DNA of 64,000 nucleotides, taken from contig NC_065419.1 of assembly GCF_024362695.1 (NCBI RefSeq), positions 62,678-126,677 of the forward strand, in the 5' to 3' direction. This document shows positions 45,893 to 57,508 of this stretch, piece by piece. Below the pieces are notes generated by a model that did no database searches, was not told the DNA's origin, and worked only from the letters and a program-made list of their open reading frames with translations. A program made the translations under genes and the position numbers. Position 1 is the stretch's first letter; each line of letters opens with the position of its first letter. This DNA is from Pectinophora gossypiella (Eukaryota > Arthropoda > Insecta > Lepidoptera > Gelechiidae).

Positions 45893-46439
45893 GGCGCAAA
45901 GGTTGTCTATCACCGTGTGGTAATACGGCGAGTGTAATGGGTACCTTAGCGCCTGGATCAACTCAGGGGGGATTGTTTGACGACTAGACGCGTAAGGTTT
46001 TGAATTGTTAACACTTGTCGTGTCATACTATCAATTATGAACCATTAATGACCCATGGTCTCCGCCCGTGAAAGGGTTAATTGTATTAATATTATTTTGT
46101 TTGGAAATATTGTACAAATAATTGTCGATTTGTTCTAAAATAATATATAAACTGTTCTCTATTAATCTTATCGCTAGTAATCCCTCATGGGATGTGTAAC
46201 AACCGCAAATCGTTACAAAGTAACTATCCATTTTTAATTATAGTATCAGAAAGTAGAACAACGATTGTGTAAACCAATGTAATAGCTAATAGAAAACATA
46301 AGTATATCATTCGGTGCCTAATAACCTAAACGGTTGTACCATAAAAGGACCATCCCAAATACCTACAGGATTCAACGAGTGTATTATTCACCCACAACAC
46401 CTAACATTGCATTATAATATTATTGATATCTTAAGATAA

Positions 46440-46590
46440 CATAGCATCACGTCGGTACCTGAGGGAGAAGGCAGGTTATGCACAACGTGGGAAGTGGCAG
46501 TAGTTTTAGGCGGACAAGACGTTCGACAAAAAATATATTTCCTTAAGTATACCTATAAAAAATTACGATTTCAAATAAAAATATTCTACA
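46440..46590 (+). mobile_element. Mixed fragment: SINE E piece joined to a LINE 3' UTR
   Basis: 46440-46480 ('CATAGCATCACGTCGGTACC', 'AGGGAGAAGGCAGG') resembles SINE family E in complement. 46495-46590 ('GTTTTAGGCGGACAAGACGT', 'AATTACGATTTCAAATAAAA') is a decayed copy of the LINE 3' UTR seen at 33640-33777. Confidence 0.6.
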
Positions 46591-49500
46591 CGACCTTCTG
46601 TTTTTTCGATAACCGCCTGTTTTATTCTTATAGAAGTCAAGGTATTTCTATTAATACTCGTTTCAAACAGTAGACTGGACATGCTCCGCTACTTAGCGAC
46701 TACAATATACAATTACTGTAGAAGGACGCTAGCTTCTAAGCACCGTACGTACAAGAAGATAGAATGGAATATAAATATAATCCATCCAAGGAAACTTGTT
46801 AACGACATATAAAACACTTTTATATACACTGATCAAACATTACATCAAGTTGAACGAATCTATGTCACCTGTGGGCACTTGTGGTTGAAAATAGGTGATC
46901 TTAGAGAAATGTATATGTAGTATGTATTTGAAGTAATATAATGTAACTTTTCCATCTTAACTATACCTGATATATCCAGTTACAGCAAATGCTTAAATAA
47001 TAAATGTAACCGCCACTTTTTTCAGTAAAAATCTACAAATATACTTTATTAAGTATAATATTTAAATTTTACTATTTTTAAAATTTCAGCTGTGAGAACT
47101 GAACCCCAAGGCGTATTTTATTACAAAAGAGTGTTGTTATTATCGGCGCGAGCAGCGAGCAGCCATCACTCGCTCGTCGCGACATCCATCTCCTCTCAGA
47201 TACCTAATGAGGCAAAAATGCTGGCTCGCGATTTATTTGCCGCAGAAAAACGCGTAATCCTGACGTCACGAGATTTATGGCCGGTGACGTTTTTGCAGCT
47301 TCAGACACCCCATAATGTGAGTAATGCTCGTTGCATGAGCTGTAGCTCTGTTGTCGATGCCCTTATACAACACGGGCACTTTGTTAAAATACTCTTAAGT
47401 TTAAGATTGTTTCTGCTTAGTAATTCTTTCTAACTAATTCGGATTCGACTGGCAGAATAACGTATTTCCACTCAGAAATTATAACAAAACTTAGTAAAGT
47501 TCAAGATGTTAAATCATCGGTACTCTGAAAACATTGTTGTTGGTACAACGGAGGGGAATGGCGTGGAAATGTACATAAAAGAACCATTAGCTTTAGTTTA
47601 GGGTCAAGTGCGGGTTTGGGTCTAAATGGCTTGCAATTAAAACTTGTCCGTGTTTGGATTTGGGACCTAATCCCGAGTGTGGGGTGAAGGAAACGAACGG
47701 TTAACACCTACACGGTTTTTTGGATCCAATCTGTAAAGAGAATGACATTTAAATCACCAATGCAATAAAACGTGGTACCTTAACTTGGTACGATATGCAA
47801 GGAATTTTCGAAAATTACGCTATTTAATCAAATAAACACAACTTTATGAAATAACTCGGTTATACAATTTAACCGAGGAGGAGAGAAATGAAGAAAGTTC
47901 ATTACCATTAATATAAAACGAACAACAATAAAACACAAAGTATGAAAGACGTTGTTAGTCCATTTTGAACTGAGAGGAACTCATTTCCAGGCGCGGAAAT
48001 GAACGAACACACGCCGCAAAAAGCCACCGCCGACTCGAGATAAAATATTAATGCGCGTGAAAGCAGTTTATCGTTTAAAGCAATCTGATCCAGACAACCT
48101 CGAGACGCCTTCGCCAATAGTCGAGTATCAGTTTTATTATCTTTTACAAGCGCACTTGCTTTCATCGCATATGACATATCACGAGGTCTCCCCTTCCGAT
48201 GATAAGTTTTATTCGAGTTATGTTAGTTCGCCTGCTGTCGCCAGCGTCACACTCCCACTGTCGTCGTTATGTTTGGACGACCTTCTGTTTTTCCGCAAGA
48301 TCCCTGATTTATCACGTCGATTACCAGCGACGCGGAACTTTTTGGCTCACTATAATTCAACGTAAGTCTTTATTTTGCGAGAAGCTCCAGTAAAGTGGCC
48401 TCGGTAATGCGGGAGAGTTATTTTAGAGCCATTTCCTCGAATAAGGTAACAGAAGGAAAAATGTTTCATTATATCTCGTGACATTATCACGGTATCTTAG
48501 TCCGGGTCTTAATTACAGGAAAATATTTAGATGTATTGCGGGAGGCCGTGGTGCCGCGGAGGCGCGGAGCGGAGGCCGGCGGCGGCGAGCGGCGCGCTCT
48601 CGGCGACCGCTAATTGAGATCCGAGAGATTTTCTTATTTTTACATTATGAAAGCTCAATTAGAGAGAAATTCAAACACGTCAAAGGCCCACGGGCGGAGT
48701 GAAAAAGTTTTAATTATTACCTTTTTATTTAAAGTCGACTGAAAGGTTTTAATCTGAGAATTTTTCGGCTTCAAGTCGATGGTAATTAAAAAAGATTTAG
48801 GCATTAATTAAGGTCCAAGTCTTTCTCCGGCTAAATTATGATGCTATTAAAAGTTGTGGCTGCCGTCTCCGCTCGTGCCCAGTTAGTCATTATGTTGACT
48901 GCCGTTTAGATAAGGGATCACTCGCCCAGACTAGGCGTATCATGCAGCGAGCTGCCGAATAAACTGGCATTCAAGTCATCCTAGGTGAATCCTCAGTCGG
49001 GCTCAACTCTCTTCTTTGAACTAAATAACAGAACGTATTAAATATATGTAAACATTTCAAAACAATGCGCATTAAATATGAAAATATAAGTTTAAAAATT
49101 AAACCCGACTATGAAAAAATAACGGTCTAGAAGGTATGAACCGATAAAATAGGCATATTTCTCTGAAATTCTTCCAAATATGAAATAGCCGTGGTCGCCT
49201 GCCGTGGTAAACAAACTCTTAAGACAGATTGCAATACAACCACGGGCTATCTTCTAAACATCACCTTGGAAGAATTTTAGTTTAGTTTAGTTTTAATTTA
49301 AATTATTTTGGGGTCCTATTTATTAAGATGCGTGTTTTATGTGAGATTTGGAGATAAAACCTATCCGGAACAAGTCTTGGCAGTCATGTTATCTCACTAC
49401 CATTCGAAAAAAATAATTTTTCGTTCTCTCTTTATGTCCTCTAGAGTGCGCCATTTTGAATTTAGTGTGACGTCACATAGCCTATAACCACTGGATTATC

Positions 49501-50443
49501 AAAATGCAGAAGACTAGAAATGAGGATTGACTAGAAAGTCACACCTCATTTCTTAATAAATTCTGACAAGTGGTTTAGAAGTTAACGTGTACGTACACAT
49601 TTTGCATCGCCGCAGTAGGGTAAAAAGTACGGAAGAAAACCCAAACTTTAACAAACTAATTTTTTTCTAAATATGGAATGTTACTGCCATACGGACGTCA
49701 TCCCTGCGATATAATTTGAAACAAAAATGCGGCGACGGGCCCCGCAGGAATTACTGAATAATGTGACATTTGGCAAAAATGAATTTTAATGTCGGACCGC
49801 CGTCGTAGGGACGACACACCGCCGCGGGCCATCCGCGTCCCCTCGTGCACCACCTACAATATCTTCCCGTTGCCCCACATCCACTGCCTCTTTTGTAACA
49901 GAATCACTTCTTCTCTAGCGTACAAAATCAGTAATAGACTCGCAACAAACGCGTACGACAGTAGTGTCGATACAAGTGTGAGGGTCGCGGTGCGCGGCAC
50001 AAGGTAGCCAGCTAGCCAATGTCCGTCCCATCCGTTTTGAATTGCTGATTGCCTTTAAATAAGGCGCCGGTGAACCTACTTGTTGCTTAGGGATTCAGTT
50101 CGCTTTTTAATGGAAAATGTTGACTTTTAGACTTTGAATGAATAATGCGGGTTTTATTTACCCCCGCGCCCCGCGCCCTCGCTCCCCGCACCCTACTTCG
50201 ACAGTATTTTGCATTAATTATTCAGATAGAGCGTGTGTTGTGTCGCAATCAATGCGGAGGCAGACGGGATGTGCTGCTGCTGTGTGCATGCATCGAGGAG
50301 GAACATTTTGAGATGCGAGCTTAGGGGAATGACGCACATTATCGCAAGCCGCGACGAATATTGTGTTCAAAGAATTTATTTCCCAAAAGAACTGGAGTTC
50401 GTTTACAAGGAGAAAATATGAAAAATATGAAAAAATAACCTTA
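46591..50443. other. Gene-free DNA, rich in candidate regulatory sequence
   Basis: No supportable gene. Frames 47092-47433 (preceded by an acceptor-like TTTCAG) and 48051-48365 are open but without known domain. A short inverted pair lies at 49165-49278 ('AAATTCTTCCAA' with 'TTGGAAGAATTT', plus AATAGCC/GGCTAT). A GC islet is at 48540-48610, followed by the block 48690-48870. Confidence 0.45.
48690..48870. promoter_or_regulatory. Candidate homeodomain-site cluster
   Basis: Contains 'TTTTAATTATTACC', 'GGTAATTAAAAAAG' and 'GGCATTAATTAAGG' plus the pair AAGTCGACTGAAAGG and CTTCAAGTCGATGG within 170 bp, beside a CpG islet. Homeodomain TAATTA cores at this density fit a developmental enhancer. Unproven. 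Confidence 0.3.
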
Positions 50444-50640
50444 TAGTTATTTAATATGGCTTGATTAACTATTTAATATGGCATGATTGCTGTACAAATG
50501 TACCATATCCTTTGCCGAAGGTTGTCAGGAAGAGATCGCTCTTAGCGATAAGGCCGCCTTTGCCCACCTTAGAATAAGTTTACCCTGTAAATGATTTGTG
50601 AATTTATGTGCAATAAATTGTTTTTATTATTATTAAGTAA
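50444..50640 (+). mobile_element. LINE 3' end, with a 23-24 bp tandem duplication at its front
   Basis: 50518-50640 reads 'GTTGTCAGGAAGAGATCGCT', 'CTTAGCGATAAGGCCGCCTT' and 'TTATGTGCAATAAATTG' followed by (TAT)n. This is a common lepidopteran LINE 3' UTR with polyadenylation signal, from memory of the family. Just before it 'ACTATTTAATATGGC(T/A)TGATT' is present twice in tandem (50444-50488). Confidence 0.82.
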
Positions 50641-50924
50641 ACAAGTGGATAGGTAAAACCCACAGTAATAAATCTATAAATAGGTAAGAATAATATATAG
50701 TAGGAAGGTAGGTAACGCAGTATTTGTTTAAAATAGTCTCATCATTACTTAGGTAATTAGGCAGTACAAAGATTTTTGAAATCCGTCAAAATAAACTTCC
50801 ATGGAGTCTATGTTTTTTTAAATCTTCGAGTATTCGTAAATCTTTTTTGAAATTCGCGTTGACGTGACTATAGATGTTTGTCGCTAACGCATTAATTATC
50901 TCCTCATATACCTAATGTAGATGG

Positions 50925-51098
50925 GATAAGACGACGCCCTGAGCCGAGGTTCGCGCCCAACTGGGCACCCTCAGGCCTGTTGTCATAAACGTTGTACCGG
51001 GTGAGAGTCTTCAGCGCTCCCCATTTGTCCGACCAAATAGTTAATGCCAAATAAAAAAGTTAAGGCAAATCTACAATAAGTCACGTCAAAAAAAAGGT
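50925..51098 (+). mobile_element. Retroposon family Z, longest 3' end
   Basis: 'AAGACGACGCCCTGAGCCGA', 'GGTTCGCGCCCAACTGGGCA', 'CAGGCCTGTTGTCATAAACG', 'TTGTACCGGGTGAGAGTCTT' and 'CCATTTGTCCGACCAAATAG', ending in 'AAGTCACGTCAAAAAAAA'. A short local duplication has disturbed the CCATCAGCGGC segment seen at 45825-45892. Confidence 0.85.
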
Positions 51099-51170
51099 AC
51101 TTACTATAATAAAATTGTTAACCGGAAAAACGACATACCTGGAAAGAGAAATACGCAATTAGACTACAGT

Positions 51171-51472
51171 AAGTATAATACCATATGAGGAGCTCGGTGG
51201 CGCAGCGGTAAACGCGCTCGGTTTGCGATTGTTGAAGTAAAGCAACTTTCGCAGAGGCCGGTCATAGGATGGGAGACCACAAAAAAAAAAAAAAAGTTTT
51301 CATCTCGAGCTCCTCCGTGCTTCGGAAGGCACGTTAAGCCGTTGGTCCCGGCTGCATTAGCATTAGGGCCCGCGTGGTGGTTTAAGGCCCGATCTCCCTA
51401 TCCATCCATAGGGAAGGCCCGTGCCCCAGCAGTGGGGACGTTAATGGGCTGATGATGATGAAGTATAATACC
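51171..51472 (+). mobile_element. Composite tRNA-like / 5S-like SINE with LINE-type tail and 12 bp target-site duplication
   Basis: 'AAGTATAATACC' flanks the insert exactly (51171-51182 and 51461-51472); the element is 278 bp. Order of parts: a tRNA-like A box TGGCGCAGCGG at 51198-51208; a 5S-rRNA-like segment at about 51232-51280, with GAAGTAAAGCAAC and GGATGGGAGACC, like the internal promoter region of insect 5S rRNA; an internal run of 15 A (51281-51295); the family B body 'GCTTCGGAAGGCACGTTAAG'; then 'GCCCCAGCAGTGGGGACGTT' and (GAT)n. The parts suggest a SINE head assembled from two polymerase III genes, mobilised by the LINE that owns the tail. No tRNA-type B box is seen; the 5S-like control region stands in its place. 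The perfect duplication suggests a fairly young insertion. Confidence 0.88.
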
Positions 51473-51875
51473 TAACACGGATATTGTGTGTATAGCCTAC
51501 AATACGAGGAGTCTTAGGAATATTTACTGCGTGTATAAATCGCCTTAGAGAAACGAATGGCCTCTCTTGTTATCCTATTGCCAAGTACAACTTTGTTCAC
51601 AAAATGTTTAGAGTCCACACTACGCTGTTATGGCCCGGTATATTAGGCGGATGGCCCATAAAAATGATACTACGATCACAACTAGCGATTATATGCGCGA
51701 TACAAAGTTATTAATGGTTATTACAATTGCCACATGTCATTATGAAAGTAACTATTTAAATAATTATGATTCTATACTAGATAACAGGAATACATTTTGT
51801 ATACACCATACTTAGTAGTTAAAACAAATGTAATAATTTTACATAGGTAGGTACATATCTTTAACTTCTTTATTT

Positions 51876-52256
51876 TTGTCTAATGATAGAGTAGCAAAGC
51901 GCATCTTCTACTCGGAATTGCAAGAGGACAAGCGGAAACAGGGCGGCCAACTCTTGCGGTACAAAGATGTGCTCAAACGTCACATGAAAGGATGCGGCGT
52001 GGCCCCATCGCGGTGGGAGATACTGGCCCAGGATCGGCCGCAATGGAGGCATACTGTGAACACCAAGGTGTATGGCTTTGAACAGAAACGTCGGGAAGAG
52101 CTTGATTTGAAACGCGGCGAGCTGAAGGCCCGACCATCTGCGGCCATAAAATATAACTATATCGGAAGTGTGCTGATGTGCAGTGAATGTGGCCGTACAT
52201 TCGCTGCTAAGATCGGTTACGTCAGCCATATAAGAGCCCATCTTAGGCGTTCCTAG
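51876..52256 (+). pseudogene. LINE polyprotein C-terminus with C2H2 finger
   Basis: An open stretch of 126 codons ending in TAG at 52254-52256. The N-terminal part, '[18 protein letters not shown]' then '[13 protein letters not shown]' and '[12 protein letters not shown]', is the conserved region that follows the reverse transcriptase in one type of animal LINE polyprotein. The C-terminus holds one C2H2 finger: '[20 protein letters not shown]' plus H. This pairing is known from retrotransposon proteins often misannotated as zinc-finger or craniofacial genes. The upstream reverse transcriptase is absent, so it is a 5'-truncated copy. The start codon at 51876 is not a true initiator. The frame is unbroken, so the insertion may be recent, or the segment may be read through by a host transcript; TTTTGTCTAATGATAG just upstream resembles an acceptor site. 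Confidence 0.88.
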
Positions 52257-52489
52257 ATTGGAGACTTGTCGCCATGGCCGAATACGGCTGGAAGGAGGGA
52301 GGGGATGCAGTGTTATGACTCTTTGGAAACGTTCCCAGCAATAAGAAAAGCAGCTAGTATCTTTACTATTAAATATTTTTTAACAACGAGAACATTCCCT
52401 CTTTAAGAACATTTCTGGGAACAGCGGTTCACAGGTCCTGTAGAACACCGGCTTGCTTCTAAAACGGAGAGCGCCGGTTCGGTAGGTAC

Positions 52490-52710
52490 CGGGCTTGCAT
52501 CAATGATTTGAATGATTATTTAATTTATCTTGCAGTTTTCTGTAACACAATTGGCTCGACCATTATAAACGGCGATACGGCTCACCACCTGTCACGGCGG
52601 TCTAACAGAAAGCTCTGTGAGGTGTGGGTTAGTTCACCTTGCGAGGGGTATACCTCTGATTATCCTAATTGGTATATACCTAGTCGTGAGTTTATTTTAC
52701 ATTATAGTTT
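52490..52710 (+). mobile_element. SINE family C, copy 6 (longest)
   Basis: 'GGGCTTGCATCAATGATTTG', 'TAACACAATTGGCTCGACCA', 'GGCGATACGGCTCACCACCT', 'GTCACGGCGGTCTAACAGAA', 'CTCTGTGAGGTGTGGG' and 'TAGTCGTGAGTTTATT'. A B-box-like 'GCCGGTTCGGTAGGTACCGG' lies just upstream at about 52470 and may be part of the head. Confidence 0.88.
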
Positions 52711-52787
52711 TAAGGTTGAAAAGGGTATATTAACAGGTGAAATAATAAATTAAATTACTGTTGTATTTTATTCTAATTAACTTTACA

Positions 52788-54272
52788 GAATCAGAATCAG
52801 AATCATTTATTCAACGTAATTATCATGGATAAACTTGTTGAAGGTCAATGTAACATTTTTGAATTTACGTCATTTCGCAAGGTGTTATGGCTGAGGAGAA
52901 GAAATGACAAGAAACTGCAACAGCAACACATCTTTTAAATCAATGAGGGTACATTACAAGTTATTTAATAACTAGAGGAACACATTCAATACCAGACATT
53001 TTTATCATTTAGGTAATCATTAATCTTATAATAGGCTTTTTTACATAAAGTAAGCTTCACGTGAGCTTTAAATTTGTTCTCTGACAAATTTAAAATATTA
53101 TCTGGTATTTTATTGTAAAAACGTACATAACCCCAAAAAAGATGAATTTAATTTACTTAATCTAGAATTTTGAACAACAATTTTATTTTTATTCCTTGTA
53201 TTGTAAGTATGCCTTTCACAGTTTCTCGGAAGGAGAGATACATTTTTACGCACATACATATGTTTTCATAAATATATTGACTTGCGACCGTCGGTATATT
53301 TATTTCTTTAAACAGCTCCCTTAAAGAGTCCCGACAACGCAGATTATAAATAGCGCGAACTGCCCTTTTTTGAATAATGAAAATAGTTTCTACATCAGTG
53401 GCTCGACCCCACAATAAAATACCGTAAGACATTATGCTGTGGAAGTAGCTGAAGTAGACAAGTCTAGCAGTGGGTACATCTGTGAGTTGTCGGATTCTTC
53501 TGACGGCATATGCTGCTGAACTTAGCTTGCCCGCTAGTGATACAATATGTGGGCCCCATTGAAGTTTTGAATCTACAGTAATTCCTAAGAAAACGGTGTG
53601 TTCAACAAAATCTAGTTTCTCGTCGTTAATTTTAATGTTATTATTTACTTTCTTTACGTTTGGTAGAACAAATTTAATACACTTCGTTTTCTTAGCATTT
53701 AGAACTAGGTTATTTACTGTAAACCAGCTTAGAACCTGCGACACAGCGCTGTTTGCTTCGTCAAGTTCCTCTAACTTTCTATCGATTTTAAATATAAGAG
53801 AAGTATCATCCGCGAACAGTACAATGTCAGCTTGGTTCTGTACTACATAAGGTAAATCATTTATGTACACTAAAAAAAGGAACGGCCCCAAAATGGATCC
53901 TTGAGGAACTCCCATTTGAACATGAGAGCCCGAAGAAGTCGTACTATTGATTTGTACCTTTTGTATCCTATCACCTAGATATGAATTTAACAAACTGAGA
54001 GCTCCATTATTTAATCCATAGTGCCTCAATTTCAAAAGCAAGGTCTCGTGATCCACGCAGTCGAATGCCTTAGACAAGTCACAGAATACTCCTACGGCAT
54101 TCTGCGACTTCTCCCAAGCATCGAAAATGTGTCGAACAAATGTGACACTCGCGTCTGTTGTAGACCGACCCTTAGTAAAACCAAACTGCTGGCTGTGAAG
54201 TAAGTTATTTAAATTAAAATGACATAGCAGTTGGTCGAGAATAATTTTCTCGAAAATTTTACTAAGTACTGT
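52788..54272 (-). mobile_element. Non-LTR retrotransposon (Jockey-superfamily LINE), 5'-truncated, minus strand
   Basis: Includes most of a reverse transcriptase, the polyprotein C-terminal tail and a 3' UTR ending at 52788 in (GATTCT)n on the minus strand. The homology to LINE coding sequence starts abruptly at about 54272, inside the reverse-transcriptase N-terminal part (just before the ...SKIFEKII segment), where an in-frame stop lies upstream. This is a typical 5' truncation. The 3' UTR is almost identical to 44404-44570, so this family has at least two insertions within 9 kb. No clear target-site duplication was identified. Confidence 0.95.
52986..54272 (-). pseudogene. LINE reverse transcriptase, truncated, with frame breaks
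   Basis: The continuous frame runs from about 54272 to a stop at 53157. Upstream of the TTG at 54077 it already codes 'FEKIILDQLL', 'QQFGFTKGRSTTDA' and 'GVFCDLSKAFDCVDHE'. From that TTG, residues 1-9 carry the SKAFD motif (first catalytic Asp), residues 55-65 'MGVPQGSILGP', and 88-96 'FADDTSLIF' with the catalytic Asp pair. The polymerase thus keeps its key residues but lacks the endonuclease and the fingers N-terminus. Beyond 53157 the coding signal goes on in other frames ('VRFYNKIPDNILNL', 'KKAYYKINDYLND') to a TGA at 52986-52988, so at least two frameshifts have occurred, one near a T run. Non-autonomous and presumably inactive. An open frame on the opposite strand (53596-53850) is a shadow. 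Confidence 0.95.
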
Positions 54273-55282
54273 ACATTTATTAAAATAAATAATAATTCAT
54301 CGTTTTGAACAAGGTTCTAAGAGACCCTTTATTAAACCCTTGCCTTTGCACTAGTGATTATCCTCTTCATACTTCGGCTCAAAAACACTTTATTAAAGTC
54401 TATTAAAATATTTAATTTCCTTAAGTAATTAATTAGAGAACCACAGAGTATGTCACTCGTACCAAATGACGTCACAAGTCACGGTTCAGTAACGAGCGGG
54501 CTTGGAGCACGGGAAAGGCGGGGCGGACATATTGGTTACAGCCGCCATGACAGGGTTACACTGTTACACCGTGCTCCCACTAACTGCTCCACTGTGGAGG
54601 CTTCATGCTGGGACTCAAACATTTACCGGCTTACCAATTAAAAATAAACAAGCTGTGAACGTTTCTTTATGTATTTGACAGCCATGGAAAATTGAATCCA
54701 ATTATCAAATAATTTGATTGAACTTTGCCTAGCTGTCAAAAAATTCTTATACCGCTTGGTTATTTTTTATAGGTAAGGAGTTAAGAAAATAAACTGTATA
54801 ATAAAATTTATTTATAGTTAGTAATTAGCATTAGTTTCTCAAATCTCTTATCGTATTTTAGGCCTTTCGCCTATTGCGGTGCTTATGCACGGTTATGTAC
54901 GTTAGCCTTTCATAGTTAAATGTCAATGAGTGTACCTACCTAATTACCGATGTAACAGAACGCACCACAATAATCGTCGCGGTTGGAGTCATCTAGTTTA
55001 TTTTCAATAAACTTTAATGTACATCAATGATTTCTTCAAATATTTGATTAAAAGTTAGTACTTAACAGTAACTAAAATGTTTGGCTATGGGGTGAAATAT
55101 TTTTTCGACATTTATTTATTATTTTCGTCTTTTTGAATTTATATTTTTATTATTATAATATTTTTTTATTTTTAGACTTTAGTCAGGGAAAAACCATAAT
55201 TGGAATTTTGAGAAACATGTAGGCTTTGTTTCACCTTTAGGCTTCATAATTTCATAGACCTACAAACAAATGGAATTCAGTG

Positions 55283-55335
55283 GTCTCTGCTTGCCCTGGT
55301 GGGAAGTGGACGTGAGTTTATGTATGTATGTATCT
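55283..55335 (+). mobile_element. SINE family A 3' end fragment
   Basis: 'GGTCTCTGCTTGCCCTGGTG' and 'GGACGTGAGTTTATGTATGT' match the 3' portion of family A with a shortened middle. Confidence 0.6.
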
Positions 55336-57508
55336 ACAAACCAATATGGAAGTGATAATGATTTTTTAGTGATTATACCATTATGTAAATACTTAATTCT
55401 TAATTCGAATCTAGTGTTTCTATAAGGCAACTTTTTTTATTATTTTTATAAATTTAACGCCATCTATTAGGGAATAGATTTGGATAAGTGCGTCTACTCG
55501 TACATAGATGGAGTGGGAAAAGGACTGACATTTGTGAAAAGCAGGACTTCATTTCTAGGCAGCTTGATAGCTAGAAGTCATTGTAGTACCATAGCTTGCC
55601 AATAGATGGAGCTGTACGATATCAATAAAAATAATCAACCAGGGTATTATTAATGAAACATACTATTTTTCTCCAAAACTGCTTTATTTAATATTGATGC
55701 GCATAATTAACAATGTACCTTTGATGTGAGAAACAGTAGTGTGCTTGTAGGCTTAAATCTTTCATCTTGCTAAATCTGTCCGTCATTCACATTTGTTTTC
55801 CCATAATTTTCTTTAATATTCTGCAACAGATTCCAGGTTTGGAGTAAATATCTGTCCCTCCTGGATCTTTGGACGATTCTGAAAGTAATTCATAACTGAA
55901 ATTAGGGGTAAATTTTATGTAAGAGCATAATCACTGTCTAGTACCTACTAAGACGATGACTTGCATTTACTTATTGTTTCTACAGGTATTATTTATGACT
56001 CACAGGACTCTAATAAACGAATAAAAACATGTGAATACAATAGAAGTAGGATTCATTCTTATTCTCAAAAGATTATGAAGGGAGATCAAATCTCATCATG
56101 AAAGCTAGTTTTAAGCGGAACCGTTTTGCTAATAACTTTATATTTTATTTATCAGTCCAGAAACTATTGGTTGATTTCATGTCTGGTAGGTATGTAATTT
56201 ACTAATTATTATATTACTCATCAATAAAACAAGGTTGTTAGTGACTGAGCATGTGTAGGAATCTAAGGAATATTTGAAAAATTTCATCTGTTAATATCTC
56301 ATTAAATCCTAAACAGATTCAAATAATTCTTGTAGTCCTGATAAGAACTATCTCTCCACACATGGAGTTAAGTAATAAAATTTTGCTTGATTGCTGTTTG
56401 ATAGTTGAAATTATCATAAGAAAAATTGGAACAAATGGTTGAAACAGTGACTTTTTGCACTACGAATTTCTCTATAAAATACTTAACGAATACAAAAGGT
56501 ATTTATTAATTTCTTACCTGGTGAGTGAATATTTTATAGGATACATTATAAACATCGTCAAGAAGTCTTCAAACTTATTAATTATTGTAGCTAAAACCCG
56601 TACGTTGCATCTTATTTTGTCTTCCTTCCATTATGATTCTCACTATTTTGTAGTCATATTAAACACGATCTGAAAGGTTTCATAATTATATTTAACACAA
56701 AAAGTACACTAATTGTCCAAACAATACAAACCACACTACTTGATTCAACTGTTTTGTTTAACTGTGAGAACGAATGAAGGATATGTTCAGATTACGTCAC
56801 AGGAATACATAGATTATAAAAAGGTATACGAAATTTTAGAGTTTGTTAATTAGGATTCGAGATAGGGATGTTATTTTGAAAGAATATGTACGAATTTATG
56901 GAATAAAATTATTTAAAATACAAAAATAGACATTAGGATAGTTTGAATTTTCGCGGGAGTAGCAAGCACCAAAAGGGAGTCGATGTAAAAATATATGAAT
57001 GAAGGGTTTTGAGCTGGTATATTTTACAAAATTGAAAATAATAGCTATATTACGTAATATTTCTTGTTGAAATTGATTTATAAAGCATACGAAGTTCGTA
57101 CCTATCGTTTAAAATATTATTCTAATTTTTTAGAACTGTAATTCGTGAAAATTGAAAAAATCATGGAAAAAAAAAGTAAAACTAAAATAATGCCAAGTGT
57201 GAATCGCATTATTTTGAGGGGTTCCGTGCCTACAATTGAAAGAACATTTAGTGAACAAAACATAAACGTGAATTGATCGTGAATTTTATATTGCTAGTAT
57301 GTTGTCGTTGTTAATGACAAGCCAAAACATGCATTGGTGGATCGGGTTTGTAGAGAAGGGGATCTTCTTAAATGTTTGATTTATTGTGTTTCTTTGAATT
57401 TGTAGTTGTGATGGTAATGGAGATGCATTGTTTTTGAAAGTTTCAGCTACCTAATTGTCACAGTTTAAGAGATATAGAGGAATTTAGGTATTATTCATGG
57501 TTTTTGTC

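Noticed and set aside
46040..46095. piggyBac-type end (TTAACCCTTTCACGGGCGG on the minus strand)
   Set aside because: A TTAA-CCC start is suggestive, but no matching opposite end was found nearby.
47092..47433. 113-codon frame preceded by an acceptor-like TTTCAG
   Set aside because: No recognisable domain, and no donor or neighbouring exon found. Kept only as candidate non-coding DNA.
48051..48365. 104-codon plus-strand frame
   Set aside because: No domain or signal; overlaps a second unrelated frame on the same strand.
49165..49278. Inverted-repeat element
   Set aside because: Arms match only in two short blocks with an indel between; too weak for a separate element call.
51876..52256. Host zinc-finger gene
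   Set aside because: The N-terminal part matches the post-reverse-transcriptase region of LINE polyproteins, so the finger belongs to a retrotransposon remnant.
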